DNA of 64,000 nt from Pseudomonadales bacterium (GTDB taxonomy: Bacteria > Pseudomonadota > Gammaproteobacteria > Pseudomonadales > Azotimanducaceae). The notes beneath the pieces are model-generated. The model did no database searches and was not told the DNA's origin. It saw only the letters and a program-made list of their open reading frames with translations. The position numbers were made by a program, and so were the translations under genes. The DNA lies in NCBI GenBank assembly GCA_029251375.1, contig JAQXDL010000049.1, positions 124,001-188,000 on the forward strand, given 5' to 3'. Of the stretch, positions 9,509-17,728 are shown in pieces (the first letter of the stretch is position 1; each line of letters starts with the position of its first letter).

Positions 9509-10342
9509 GTGCAGGTGCAAGTACGCCTTGAACGGGTAAGGCAATTGAGTTCGTCCACGAAGGATTTCCGGTTCGTTCGAGTTGACGGTGAACCCATCAC
9601 GTTTTTGCCTGGACAGTTCTTTCGATTTGTCTTCACAGATCAGACGGGTGAGTTTGAGCGAAGCTATAGCCTATGCAACTTTGAGTCCGACTGCCTTCAT
9701 GGCGAGTTTCTAGACTTAGTGATATCAACCGTTGAGGGAGGGCGCGCTTCGAAACTTCTGTTTGATGCTGAGCCCGGATTGGAGGCAACTGTGACTGGTC
9801 CATTTGGCCGATTGGTTCTGCCTAAAAAACTCCCGGAGCGATTATTTTTAATCGCCACGAGTGTCGGTATCGCGCCCTATATGCCGATGTTAGATGCGCT
9901 TCGAGATTCCCTGCAGCAAGGTGATGTTGAGGTTTATTTCCTTTATGGCACTCGCGATGCGGGGGAGTTTGTCTATGGCCAAGTCTTAAGCGCGTTTGCT
10001 GAGCAATACAAAAACTTTCACCTCATGGTTTGTTATAGCCGAATAGAACATGGCGATGCGTCAATTGTTTCGCACCCTAATGTAACCGTTAGGTTTGGCT
10101 ATGTGCAAAATAATATGGCTGTATTGAAGATGAATCCGGTTACAGACCATGTGCTTTTATGCGGCAATCCGATGATGATTGATGACCTTTACCCACAGTT
10201 AAAGCAGCAAGGCTTTGGTGTGAGACAGGTGGTTCGCGAAAAATACGTGTTCGCAAAGCGGCCCGGTATAAAAAAGCCCGCGGTGCAAATGACGGCTGAG
10301 CAAAAGCGCTTGCTGGCCGAAAAAATGAAGAAGTATTCCTGA
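9509..10342 (+). CDS. fpr: Ferredoxin--NADP reductase-like flavoprotein
   Basis: FAD-dependent oxidoreductase moving electrons between NAD(P)H and a ferredoxin or flavodoxin. The 277-residue protein has the FAD motif ERSYSLCN near residue 50, the second flavin-domain motif GRASKLLF, and the NAD(P)-binding segment ATSVGIAPYMPML, with a late LCGNPMMI. The start is GTG at 9509, preceded by GGAG about nine bases upstream. A lysine-rich tail makes it a little longer than E. coli Fpr. It could supply electrons to the P450s found elsewhere in the window, but no ferredoxin gene is adjacent. Confidence 0.82.
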   Translation: MQVQVRLERVRQLSSSTKDFRFVRVDGEPITFLPGQFFRFVFTDQTGEFERSYSLCNFESDCLHGEFLDLVISTVEGGRASKLLFDAEPGLEATVTGPFGRLVLPKKLPERLFLIATSVGIAPYMPMLDALRDSLQQGDVEVYFLYGTRDAGEFVYGQVLSAFAEQYKNFHLMVCYSRIEHGDASIVSHPNVTVRFGYVQNNMAVLKMNPVTDHVLLCGNPMMIDDLYPQLKQQGFGVRQVVREKYVFAKRPGIKKPAVQMTAEQKRLLAEKMKKYS

Positions 10343-10385
10343 TTAACCCTGCTTGACGTTAGTCTGTTGGCCACGATTTTTTCTG

Positions 10386-10913
10386 TTAGGGGCTGACACA
10401 AGTCCAATGCCAGGGTTCATAAGCTATACCGAGTTTGTTGCTTTTGGGATAAGACATAAAGAAATCGAATGCTGCAGCATGATCAACGAGCCAAGCGAAA
10501 GCATCCGTGAGTTCAAATGATTCTTCTAACGTTTCGGTGCCAGGTGTGGTTATATCCAAGGCTCGGCCGGTATGGTGTTCACTGTAACCGGGTATCGCAT
10601 TAACCTGCAGAATATCGTCTATGCTGCGTCCGCTGGCCAATTTACGCTGGATCAAATCACATTGATAATCAATTGAACGATAGGCCGATACAATTTGCAG
10701 TGTAATGTTGCTTTGCTTCGCAGAGGCCGACATGCGCTGCCAGTTTTGGAATGTGATGTCAGTCATGCTCAGTGGTCGACCAAATAAATCCTCGCCACAA
10801 TTGATAATGTTTGTTGCGTCTGCATACGCGGGTAGTCGACAGGCGTCAATATGAACATCCGTAATGCCCAGGTTTTTTAGCCGTTCGTTGTGTCGATCTG
10901 TCAGCATCATCAA
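10386..10913 (-). CDS. M15-family D-alanyl-D-alanine carboxypeptidase (VanY-like)
   Basis: Zinc peptidase acting on cell-wall peptides. The 175-residue protein holds the M15B motifs: SAYRS with the arginine that binds substrate, SEHHTGRALDIT (the SxHxxGxAxD zinc motif), and YEPWHWTC, which supplies the catalytic glutamate and a third zinc histidine. No signal peptide is seen at the chosen start MMMLTDRHNERLKNLG, so it may be cytoplasmic or the start may differ. It sits three bases downstream of the DUF3667 gene on the same strand, so the two are probably cotranscribed. Confidence 0.85.
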   Translation of the reverse strand: MMMLTDRHNERLKNLGITDVHIDACRLPAYADATNIINCGEDLFGRPLSMTDITFQNWQRMSASAKQSNITLQIVSAYRSIDYQCDLIQRKLASGRSIDDILQVNAIPGYSEHHTGRALDITTPGTETLEESFELTDAFAWLVDHAAAFDFFMSYPKSNKLGIAYEPWHWTCVSP

Positions 10914-10916
10914 GAT

Positions 10917-12014
10917 CTACAATATGGTCACATTGACGAGAGCTGCAAATACGACAGCGAAAACGAATGCGGTCGTGTACGACATGGTGAGAATTAGAAA
11001 CTTGAATGCCGTTTTGATCCAGCCTTGACCGTAAGTGTTCCGTAACCCGAGAAAGAGGTAAATGACAATCCAAAAACTGATTATTGTATCGACGGCTTCC
11101 GCGACGGACCCACCAATAAGGAAGCCTGTCAGGTCGATAAGATTGATCGTATAGAGAAAACAATGAATATGGACCGCGAACACAAGATGTTCGGTGTAGT
11201 ACCTACCGGTCTTAAAATAGATGAGTTTTAAAAGCAGAGCAAAGATAGGTAGCAGACAGAAGACAAGGATAGGTGCTGAATCCAATGCCATTTCGACTAA
11301 CTCCGCAGGATCCTCCGTTGCTAATTTTTTCGCTTTCTCAAGTTGCGCGCGATAAAAGGTAGCGAGACTCTGGTTCTGTTCCTCCGTTAAAAAGTCAAAA
11401 TCTAAGCCTTCGAGTTTTAAACCCTCATCGTTTCCGGTGTCATTAGCTTCGGATTGTGGATCAAATTTGAATTCCTTAGCAAAATCGATTGTCTCTGCCG
11501 ACGGCTCATCGGTTTGGTTTTGCGCGGCAGAGTCGCTTTGCTCCTCAGCTTCGCTGATGCTATCTGGCATAGCTCCGTGTTTGGGCTCATCGGAATTTTC
11601 GCCGACAACTAATTCATCTTTGGCTCCGTCAAAGATAATCAAATTTGGTGAAAGCGTATTTTGCAACGAAATCGCGAAGAAGCAGACAAGGCTAGTAATG
11701 AAGTAAAGTCTTAGGGGTTGCACATAGTGTGCTCTGCGTCCTTTAAAGTATTCAAGGGTAAGAAATCCTGGCCGCAGCAGCAGAGCGAATAGCGTTCTTA
11801 TGGCTCTTGAATCGTGGGAAATTAAGTCCTCGAAGGCTTCTGAAACTAAGGAAAGAAAGAATCGATCGAAGCCTTTTTGGTTTTGTCCGCACTGATGACA
11901 GAATTGTCCCCTGAGACGCGCGCCGCAATTAGGGCAGAGGCTTACGTCTTTTGCGGCATCCTCATCATCCATCGCAGATGTTTGGTTTGGGCTGGTTATA
12001 GGTTCGGAAGACAA
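10917..12014 (-). CDS. DUF3667 zinc-ribbon membrane protein
   Basis: Membrane protein of unknown function, 365 residues. The N-terminus has a zinc ribbon (CPNCGARLRGQFCHQCGQ), followed by the conserved stretch with DLISHDSRAIRTL and LLRPGFLTLEYFKGRRAHYV that defines DUF3667. An acidic, low-complexity central region (about residues 125-215) is flanked by one membrane helix before and four or so after. The acidic insert is likely disordered and sits in the cytoplasm or periplasm. It shares a strand and a three-base gap with the M15 peptidase. Confidence 0.85.
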   Translation of the reverse strand: MSSEPITSPNQTSAMDDEDAAKDVSLCPNCGARLRGQFCHQCGQNQKGFDRFFLSLVSEAFEDLISHDSRAIRTLFALLLRPGFLTLEYFKGRRAHYVQPLRLYFITSLVCFFAISLQNTLSPNLIIFDGAKDELVVGENSDEPKHGAMPDSISEAEEQSDSAAQNQTDEPSAETIDFAKEFKFDPQSEANDTGNDEGLKLEGLDFDFLTEEQNQSLATFYRAQLEKAKKLATEDPAELVEMALDSAPILVFCLLPIFALLLKLIYFKTGRYYTEHLVFAVHIHCFLYTINLIDLTGFLIGGSVAEAVDTIISFWIVIYLFLGLRNTYGQGWIKTAFKFLILTMSYTTAFVFAVVFAALVNVTIL

Positions 12015-12125
12015 ATTCGGTGTGACGTTCTATGTCAGTTGTCGAGGGTCATCATTCTGACACAAAGCGGCGGTTAACAACTACAGTGAAATCAATCTGA
12101 AAAAAGCTGACGTGTTGCGAATAGA

Positions 12126-13346
12126 CTAATTTGATGTGGAACTGTCAATGGCGGGGCTGACAGCGCGCTCGGCTTGGTAGATATCTTGTAAAATTCGACG
12201 CCATTGTTTGTATTGATTGCTAAATGTGCCGCTCAGCTCAATCACTTGACCTTCGTATTCAGCCACGGTGGGACGAATCTCTGTCTCCAACGATTGAGAT
12301 AATTCTCGTAAGGCATCTTCATTGAGCTTGTATTCGCGATAGTCGCTGTACACGTCTTCGACGACACCCAAACCGCGATAGCTTGGTCGGTTCTTTTTTT
12401 CCTCTTTGCCGAGACGTTCGTTATAGACAATTAACTCATAGCTGTATTCTCGCCAGTAGGGATATGACTTCTGCATCTTGTCGAACAGTGCATCGAACTG
12501 TTCATCCATAGCATCAACAAATTTATATTCACTGTCGCGAATTTTGTTAACCCGCTTGTACATGGTGTCACTTGTCGCTGGTAATCCAGTTAAATTGGCA
12601 TGACCACTCTCATCATAGGTTAAGAAGTCGGCGAAGGATTCTGGTGACAGTGCAATCGCATATTTAAGTGTTGAGATGTCCAAGATGTTATCTAAATCTT
12701 TCAGGACAAGCGCCGCACGAGCTTTCAGCATGTCGTTTGCTATCGCTTCGAATAAATCAAGATAGGGGTCTTCCTCTCCTAAGTTGTTTGGCATGTACTG
12801 ATGGTCTCTGGCCGTGTCTCGATAGGTTTTGTCGATCCAAGTCTTGCCTCTTGAATCCGCCACAATCACATGCAGCGAAATATCTGTGGGCGACAGCTCG
12901 ATGATAGTGGCATTTATCTGCACCTCTGCGGAGTCGTCGGTCTCTGGGATAACGCGAATGGCGCCCCACTGTTGGCTCGAGATGAGTACATTCTTTAATA
13001 GAATTGGCAGATATCCGGCCTCAGCATCTCGTAGATGCCGCTTGAATTGACTCGTACTAGCGGCGTTCTCCGGCCAGGCAGTGAATGAGGCAATTGTCAC
13101 ATTCAATGCGGGCATGAGTGGAGATGTATCGACAACCAATTCAACATTGCCAACATCAATCAAATTAGCTTGGGTCTCTTGCTCTAGGATTGCCGCGTCT
13201 TGCTCGTTGTTAGATTGGCTTGTACTACAGCCGCCTAATGCAGCCGAGAGTAGTATGACGTTCGCTATGTGTCGGAAAGTGTGGCTGACGCGTTTCGTCG
13301 CATTGGTAAATGGCTTCGTGCATGCCTGTTTGCTCATCTCTTTCAC
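12126..13346 (-). CDS. Hypothetical lipoprotein
   Basis: I do not recognise this protein. The 406 residues start with a basic stretch and a hydrophobic signal ending in the lipobox LGGCSTS, so it should be a lipid-anchored protein. About residues 60-200 alternate strands (NVELVVDTSPLMPALNVTIASFTAWPE; VQINATIIELSPTDISLHVIVADSRG) as in periplasmic assembly-type domains, and the last 150 residues look helical and charged. It begins three bases after the stop of the upstream lipoprotein gene, so the pair is one transcript. Export is well supported; function is not. Confidence 0.75.
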   Translation of the reverse strand: MKEMSKQACTKPFTNATKRVSHTFRHIANVILLSAALGGCSTSQSNNEQDAAILEQETQANLIDVGNVELVVDTSPLMPALNVTIASFTAWPENAASTSQFKRHLRDAEAGYLPILLKNVLISSQQWGAIRVIPETDDSAEVQINATIIELSPTDISLHVIVADSRGKTWIDKTYRDTARDHQYMPNNLGEEDPYLDLFEAIANDMLKARAALVLKDLDNILDISTLKYAIALSPESFADFLTYDESGHANLTGLPATSDTMYKRVNKIRDSEYKFVDAMDEQFDALFDKMQKSYPYWREYSYELIVYNERLGKEEKKNRPSYRGLGVVEDVYSDYREYKLNEDALRELSQSLETEIRPTVAEYEGQVIELSGTFSNQYKQWRRILQDIYQAERAVSPAIDSSTSN

Positions 13347-13349
13347 TAT

Positions 13350-14126
13350 TTAATCTCTTGCACTATTAGGTGCGGCTTCGTCGCCGAGCCAACAGATTTT
13401 CTTTTTTTCCAGAGAGTACTCACATTTGAATTGGCCGCCACCGGGCACATAGGGCATGTAGACTTTGTTTAAGGTGAAGGGCTGCTTCAACTTGTTTGTC
13501 ACAAACGTTGTCGCGACATTGAGGCGCTTACCGCCATTGGACATCGTCAGCCTGTTCCGTACCGTCAGACCTTCGGGCAGCGATACCAAGAATACAAGAC
13601 TGCCATCGCTATCGTAGCCACAACGTTCTTCCCCGAGTGGGGTTGCGTCCTGGCTAAAGTTGATAAAGTCGCAGGTCAGGGCGTAGTCGCCATCTCGCTT
13701 TACCATGACGTAGTCCGCTGCATGTTCTATATCTAAGAGGGTGGATCGGGTCATACTTTCGGTGAATCTGCCGAGATTGATGACACCATTTAAATCGTTA
13801 ATCGCTCGTACAGTCTGGGGTGAAGGCTGATTGTTCTGGTCGCGACGACGATTTTGATCAACCTGACTGCGAGCAACCTCGTATAGCCATTGTAGTTTGT
13901 CGTGCGGATTTTCGGTCAGTTTGTAATCGAGTTCCCAGTGACCAGAGAAGTCAGCAATCCGTGTCGGTGTCTCAACGGGAATGAGCGTGGTTTCAGGGTG
14001 CGTGTTTTCACTGGCGCAGCCAGCAAGTAATGCAATGACGATTAAAGGAAATAAATAGTTCACTGATGCTATAACGCTGAAGCTTGATTCACGATGATTG
14101 TAGAAGTGTACGCTGCTTTTTGGCAA
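13350..14126 (-). CDS. Hypothetical lipoprotein
   Basis: Unrecognised exported protein of 258 residues. A hydrophobic segment ends in LLAGCASE, a good lipobox, about 38 residues in; an internal start nearer the signal peptide is possible. The mature part opens with DFSGHWELDYKLTENP, which resembles the start of small lipocalin-like or 'FSGxW' periplasmic domains, and runs on as alternating strands to a C-terminus containing two cysteines (FKCEYSLEKKKICWLG). It is directly upstream of the other lipoprotein gene, three bases away, suggesting they act together at the envelope. Confidence 0.72.
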   Translation of the reverse strand: MPKSSVHFYNHRESSFSVIASVNYLFPLIVIALLAGCASENTHPETTLIPVETPTRIADFSGHWELDYKLTENPHDKLQWLYEVARSQVDQNRRRDQNNQPSPQTVRAINDLNGVINLGRFTESMTRSTLLDIEHAADYVMVKRDGDYALTCDFINFSQDATPLGEERCGYDSDGSLVFLVSLPEGLTVRNRLTMSNGGKRLNVATTFVTNKLKQPFTLNKVYMPYVPGGGQFKCEYSLEKKKICWLGDEAAPNSARD

Positions 14127-14192
14127 TGGTCAGCTTAACCGCGCGAATTAATTGCGCGAGCGCTGCGTTGGCCCACCAACCTAGGGCGGATG

Positions 14193-15026
14193 CTAACTGA
14201 CATCAAAAAAGCCGAGCCCTCGGTGCATTTTGTAGCCAAGAAGGTCCTGTAGTGGTTTGGGTAAGGTTGAGGCTATCTCAAGGGGTGTGTCGATATATTG
14301 GTTCTCTTCCTGTCTTAACCAGCCAAGTGAATAGGACAGAAAGATGCCATAGCGCCACTCATGCGAGATATTTTCACCGGCGCCGTGAAGAGTACCGCCT
14401 AACCAAACTAACATATCGCCTGCCTTCATTTGCGCTGAGGTGATTTCATGGGGTTGCGCATCGCGGCCCGCTTCCCATCGATGGCTGCCAGGCACAATTA
14501 ACGTCGCGCCGTTTTCAATGGTGAAGTCTGTCATGGCCCACATGCTAGCAACCACCATGTTAGGGCGGGGCACCTGAAAGAATTCAAATGGGTCGTCCTC
14601 GCGATGAAGTATCTGTTTGCGCGCCCCCGGACCAATCACAAGCGCAGAGGAAACATGTAGTTGGAATCGCTCGCAGTTCGGCAGCAAAATGTTATTACAA
14701 ATGTCCATTAGGCTCGGGTTGGTAATCATTTCTTGCACAGTTTCAGATTTACGCACCAGCGCTGCCGCGCGTTTGGTATTCGCTGGATAAAATTCGTCAG
14801 GGTCGTCGCTAGTTTGTATGGTCGTTTTTGCCAGAAAAGGCTCAAGTTCAGCGATAAGCTTGCTGCGTTCAGTGTCAGAGCAAATGCCTGTGACAACAAT
14901 CGCTCCGTGTTCTAACAGCTGTTCGCAGAGGGTGTCTTGCGATGCGTTGTGGCCGACTAACGGAATAAAAGGTTTGTGCGTGCTTGGTGTCTTTTCGGTT
15001 GTCGTCTCAGTCGTCTCAGTTGTCAT
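14193..15026 (-). CDS. Phytanoyl-CoA dioxygenase (PhyH) family oxygenase
   Basis: Fe(II)/2-oxoglutarate-dependent oxygenase, 277 residues. The iron-binding HxD appears as LHREDDPF near residue 140, the distal histidine is likely in GGTLHGAGENIS, and the 2-oxoglutarate arginine in EWRYGIFLSYSLGW. These match the PhyH family, which hydroxylates many small lipidic or amino-acid substrates. The first 18 residues are a run of Thr and Glu repeats (TTETTETTTEK) that is probably disordered. It is a single gene with a short unknown gene upstream. The substrate is unknown; given the lipid-catabolic neighbourhood a branched or isoprenoid acid derivative is possible. Confidence 0.85.
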   Translation of the reverse strand: MTTETTETTTEKTPSTHKPFIPLVGHNASQDTLCEQLLEHGAIVVTGICSDTERSKLIAELEPFLAKTTIQTSDDPDEFYPANTKRAAALVRKSETVQEMITNPSLMDICNNILLPNCERFQLHVSSALVIGPGARKQILHREDDPFEFFQVPRPNMVVASMWAMTDFTIENGATLIVPGSHRWEAGRDAQPHEITSAQMKAGDMLVWLGGTLHGAGENISHEWRYGIFLSYSLGWLRQEENQYIDTPLEIASTLPKPLQDLLGYKMHRGLGFFDVS

Positions 15027-15049
15027 AGGAACGCTCGTCTTTGTCGATG

Positions 15050-15301
15050 CTAGCCTTGTTCACTGACCTTTTGGTCGAGGTCGTGCATCTCTTCGAGTAC
15101 CGCTGCAAGGCTTGCCAGCGCATCTTCATATTTTTTGTCTTCTTCCGTGTCTTCACCAAAGCTGTAGCCGGCGGGCACGCTAGAATATGGGCTTTTTTTA
15201 AGCACGTCTAAACGAGCCACTAGCTCGCCGTGCTGTCGTCGTTGTTTTAAGGTCATTTTCCACATGAGCACATAATAAGCTGATTGTCTTTTAGACTCCA
15301 T
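15050..15301 (-). CDS. Small hypothetical protein
   Basis: An 83-residue frame that begins MESKRQSAYYVLMWKM and ends with a charged, heptad-like stretch (YEDALASLAAVLEEMHDLDQKV) likely to form a short coiled coil. It is upstream of the PhyH gene on the same strand with a 23-base gap. Amino-acid composition is protein-like, but I know no family and the ribosome binding site is weak, so this may not be a real gene. Confidence 0.45.
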   Translation of the reverse strand: MESKRQSAYYVLMWKMTLKQRRQHGELVARLDVLKKSPYSSVPAGYSFGEDTEEDKKYEDALASLAAVLEEMHDLDQKVSEQG

Positions 15302-15324
15302 CTTAGATTGTCGAATAATGACGA

Positions 15325-15690
15325 TTACAATTCGTTGACGGGGTTTACTTCGATATTCAAGGCAGCGTGTGCAAGGTTAGCGAGGATCGGATTGTGTCGA
15401 CGCAGTATTCAGTTCTCAGGCCGGAGCCAGCGATATGCTCGACATTTTTATCCGACAGGAGTTTGTCCAGAGAAGTCTTGTAAAAAGTCAGATGCAGTTT
15501 TTTATAAATGATCCTGATCCCCAACGTTCAATTTCTCGGATACCTGCAAACCAGGTTTTCCTTTCATTATCGGCTCTTAGCTTGAATGGCAATGTCGCAC
15601 GAATATGATTAGGTCATCTCTATTACGAGGTTTGCTAATTGTCTGATTGATCACGTCGATCACTTCAGTCTCGCGTTAGAATTTCGCTAA
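15325..15690 (-). pseudogene. Possible remnant of a degraded gene
   Basis: This spacer between 15302 and 15818 has no intact gene, but the minus strand holds short protein-like open patches in different frames that follow one another: 15577-15672 (reads VIDVINQTISKPRNRDDLI), 15488-15613 (ADNERKTWFAGIREIERW), about 15380-15520 (TSLDKLLSDKNVEHIAGSG) and 15321-15400 (NPILANLAHAALNIEV). Such a string is what a gene with several small indels would leave. I do not recognise the ancestor and chance cannot be excluded. No promoter or terminator was identified. Confidence 0.3.
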
Positions 15691-15818
15691 GCGCCGGTAA
15701 CTAAAGCTGTTTGAACGTCAATGACAAAAAGCGTTTGTATGTACGTTGCTTGTGACTATCTTGCCTTTTTTGAAGTTGTTAATTGGTGTAAGAAATAGGT
15801 CATCGAGTAATACCCCGA

Positions 15819-16205
15819 CTACAATGATTTATGGCCCAGACAATAGGCGACCAACTTGTTACCGTCTAGATCGCGGAAATAGCCACCATAGAAACCCATA
15901 GACGAACCCCTATCATGTGGATGACCTTCGTCGGTCGCGCCGAGTGACAGCGCCTTGTTGTAAACGGCTTTGACGTTATCCGGGGTTTCGACATTAAATG
16001 CCACCATAACACCGTTTCCAATCGTCGAATCCTGTTCATCAAAAGGTTTGATGACGGAGAACACTGTCTCATTGGCAGAGGCACTCCAGCCTAGCATGCG
16101 TTCATCGGTCATGACACGCTTTGAGCCAATCTGTGCAAGCAATTCATCATAAAAATCGCCAGCACGTTTCAAATCGTTAGTGCCAATGGTGATATAACCG
16201 ATCAT
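15819..16205 (-). CDS. VOC-family (glyoxalase/dioxygenase fold) protein
   Basis: Small metal-binding fold of the vicinal oxygen chelate superfamily, 128 residues. It begins MIGYITIGTNDLKRAGDFYDELL, the usual first beta-alpha-beta unit, and ends with the YFRDLDGNKLVAYC segment carrying the family's DPxGN-like turn. The first metal histidine position is replaced by a threonine-rich ITIGT strand, so it may not be a typical metal enzyme. It stands alone, with an empty 300-base region downstream. Function is unknown. Confidence 0.85.
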   Translation of the reverse strand: MIGYITIGTNDLKRAGDFYDELLAQIGSKRVMTDERMLGWSASANETVFSVIKPFDEQDSTIGNGVMVAFNVETPDNVKAVYNKALSLGATDEGHPHDRGSSMGFYGGYFRDLDGNKLVAYCLGHKSL

Positions 16206-16392
16206 ATGTTTCTCTTGTTCTTCTGATTAAGAGACTAGAACCCTATTCGCTCAGGCATTAGTTTTCAAACGCTGATCGGTTCAAACGCTTTTAAAAGTGA
16301 AAAACTGTTGTGGCTTGGGAGACAGCGGTGGCGCATTGTGGTTTATTGGCTTCCTAAAGTGTTCGACAGCCAAACAAAGCGAGTGGAAACTT

Positions 16393-16776
16393 ATGACAAA
16401 TGAAGAATTGTTGCAGTTGATGAAACGTTTTCGTGTTGCGTACGCTACGGCGAACCGCAAGGAGCTGTTGGCTACGACGAGTTCTGATTTTGTCTGGCAT
16501 CAGAACGTTGCGATGTCAGAAGAAGATTTACCAACTGGGAAAATTTTAACGGGTGTTGATGCGTTGCTGCAAGAAATCAAACGACGCAGGCAACAATGGA
16601 CAAATGTTCGTTATGAAAACATGCAAGAGCGAGCCACCGCAGATATGTTAGTACAAACATTCTCCATCAGTGGTGAAGATGATGGCAAGGCGTTCAACGC
16701 AAATGCTGTAGATCTTTATCCTGTTAAGGATGGACGTATCGCGAAAAAAGATACTTACTGGAAATATCGAGTGTGA
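16393..16776 (+). CDS. SnoaL/NTF2-like domain protein
   Basis: Small cone-shaped fold protein of the nuclear transport factor 2-like superfamily, about 127 residues. I chose the ATG at 16393 (MTNEELLQLMKRFRVAYATANRKEL), preceded by GAGTGG; the open frame runs further upstream to 16297 but that part is not protein-like. The pattern of an initial helix with FVWHQNV, then WTNVRYENMQERATADMLVQTF and FNANAVDLYPVKDGRIAKKDTYW, is typical of SnoaL-like enzymes or binding proteins. It precedes an SDR gene on the same strand by about 90 bases, suggesting a role in the same small-molecule pathway. Confidence 0.8.
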   Translation: MTNEELLQLMKRFRVAYATANRKELLATTSSDFVWHQNVAMSEEDLPTGKILTGVDALLQEIKRRRQQWTNVRYENMQERATADMLVQTFSISGEDDGKAFNANAVDLYPVKDGRIAKKDTYWKYRV

Positions 16777-16863
16777 TATAGATAGAGATACTGATAGTGG
16801 TTTTCCATCTCTACCGATGGTTACCTGTTACATAGATACCAAATAACAATAAAGGAGAAAAGT

Positions 16864-17646
16864 GTGTCGAAACTTGAAGGTAAAGTAGCATTAATCACAG
16901 GTGCAGGTAGTGGCATAGGCCGAGCAAGCGCGATAAGCATGGCGCAAGCTGGCGCTGCGGTGATGTGTAGCGATGTTGACTCTCAAGCGGCCGAAGGCAC
17001 CGTCGCGCTGATTAGCGAAGCCGGTGGTAAAGCGGATGGCATGGGGTTAGATGTGACAAGTGCGACGGAAATGCGCGAAGCAATCAAGCGCACTATTTCT
17101 AATTTGGGTGATTTCAACGTGTTATTTAACAACGCCGGTGTTGGCGGTGGTTTCGGTTGGGATCAAACGATCGCAGTGAATCTAACCGGTGTGTTTCACG
17201 GCTTATCTATTGGTGCACCTATTCTAGCGGAAAGAGGCGGTGGTGTGATAATTAACACCGCGTCAATCGCGGGCATGATCGGGCTCATGACACCGCCGAT
17301 AGACCCAGATGCTGAAGTAGAAGAGGACCCTGACGCAGAGGCTGGAATAGGCGCTTATGTTGCAGCAAAGCACGGTGTGGTTGGCTTAACCAAACAGTTC
17401 GCGATCAATTATGGTGCTCAAGGTGTGCGTGTTAACGCGATTGCGCCAGGGTTTATTGTCACACCCATGACCGCAGAGTTTCGTGCGGAACAGGCGGGAG
17501 AAGATTTCCTCGTTGACCTGCATCCAATGGGACGGTTGGGCCAACCAGAAGAAATTGCATCAGTCGCAACTTTCCTTGCCAGCGCTGATGCGAGTTTTAT
17601 TAATGGCATCACATTGCCGGTCGATGGTGGATACACAGCTCGATAA
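16864..17646 (+). CDS. Short-chain dehydrogenase/reductase (SDR)
   Basis: NAD(P)-dependent alcohol dehydrogenase or ketoreductase, 260 residues. Classical SDR motifs are visible: the cofactor site TGAGSGIGRASA at about 12-23, NNAG, the active-site Tyr-Lys in YVAAKHG, and the serine in INTASIAG. An acidic insert (PPIDPDAEVEEDPDAEAG) just before the catalytic tyrosine is unusual. The start is GTG with the good ribosome binding site AAAGGAG. Asp at the end of beta strand 2 (CSDVD) favours NAD over NADP. It is followed by an MFS gene and a P450. Confidence 0.92.
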   Translation: MSKLEGKVALITGAGSGIGRASAISMAQAGAAVMCSDVDSQAAEGTVALISEAGGKADGMGLDVTSATEMREAIKRTISNLGDFNVLFNNAGVGGGFGWDQTIAVNLTGVFHGLSIGAPILAERGGGVIINTASIAGMIGLMTPPIDPDAEVEEDPDAEAGIGAYVAAKHGVVGLTKQFAINYGAQGVRVNAIAPGFIVTPMTAEFRAEQAGEDFLVDLHPMGRLGQPEEIASVATFLASADASFINGITLPVDGGYTAR

Positions 17647-17728
17647 TTTGACTCGAGATGTAGATTTTTGATCTGCATCTCAATCGTGTAGTTGAAAAGT
17701 TGTTGCCATAATTCGGTAGGTTGTTCAC

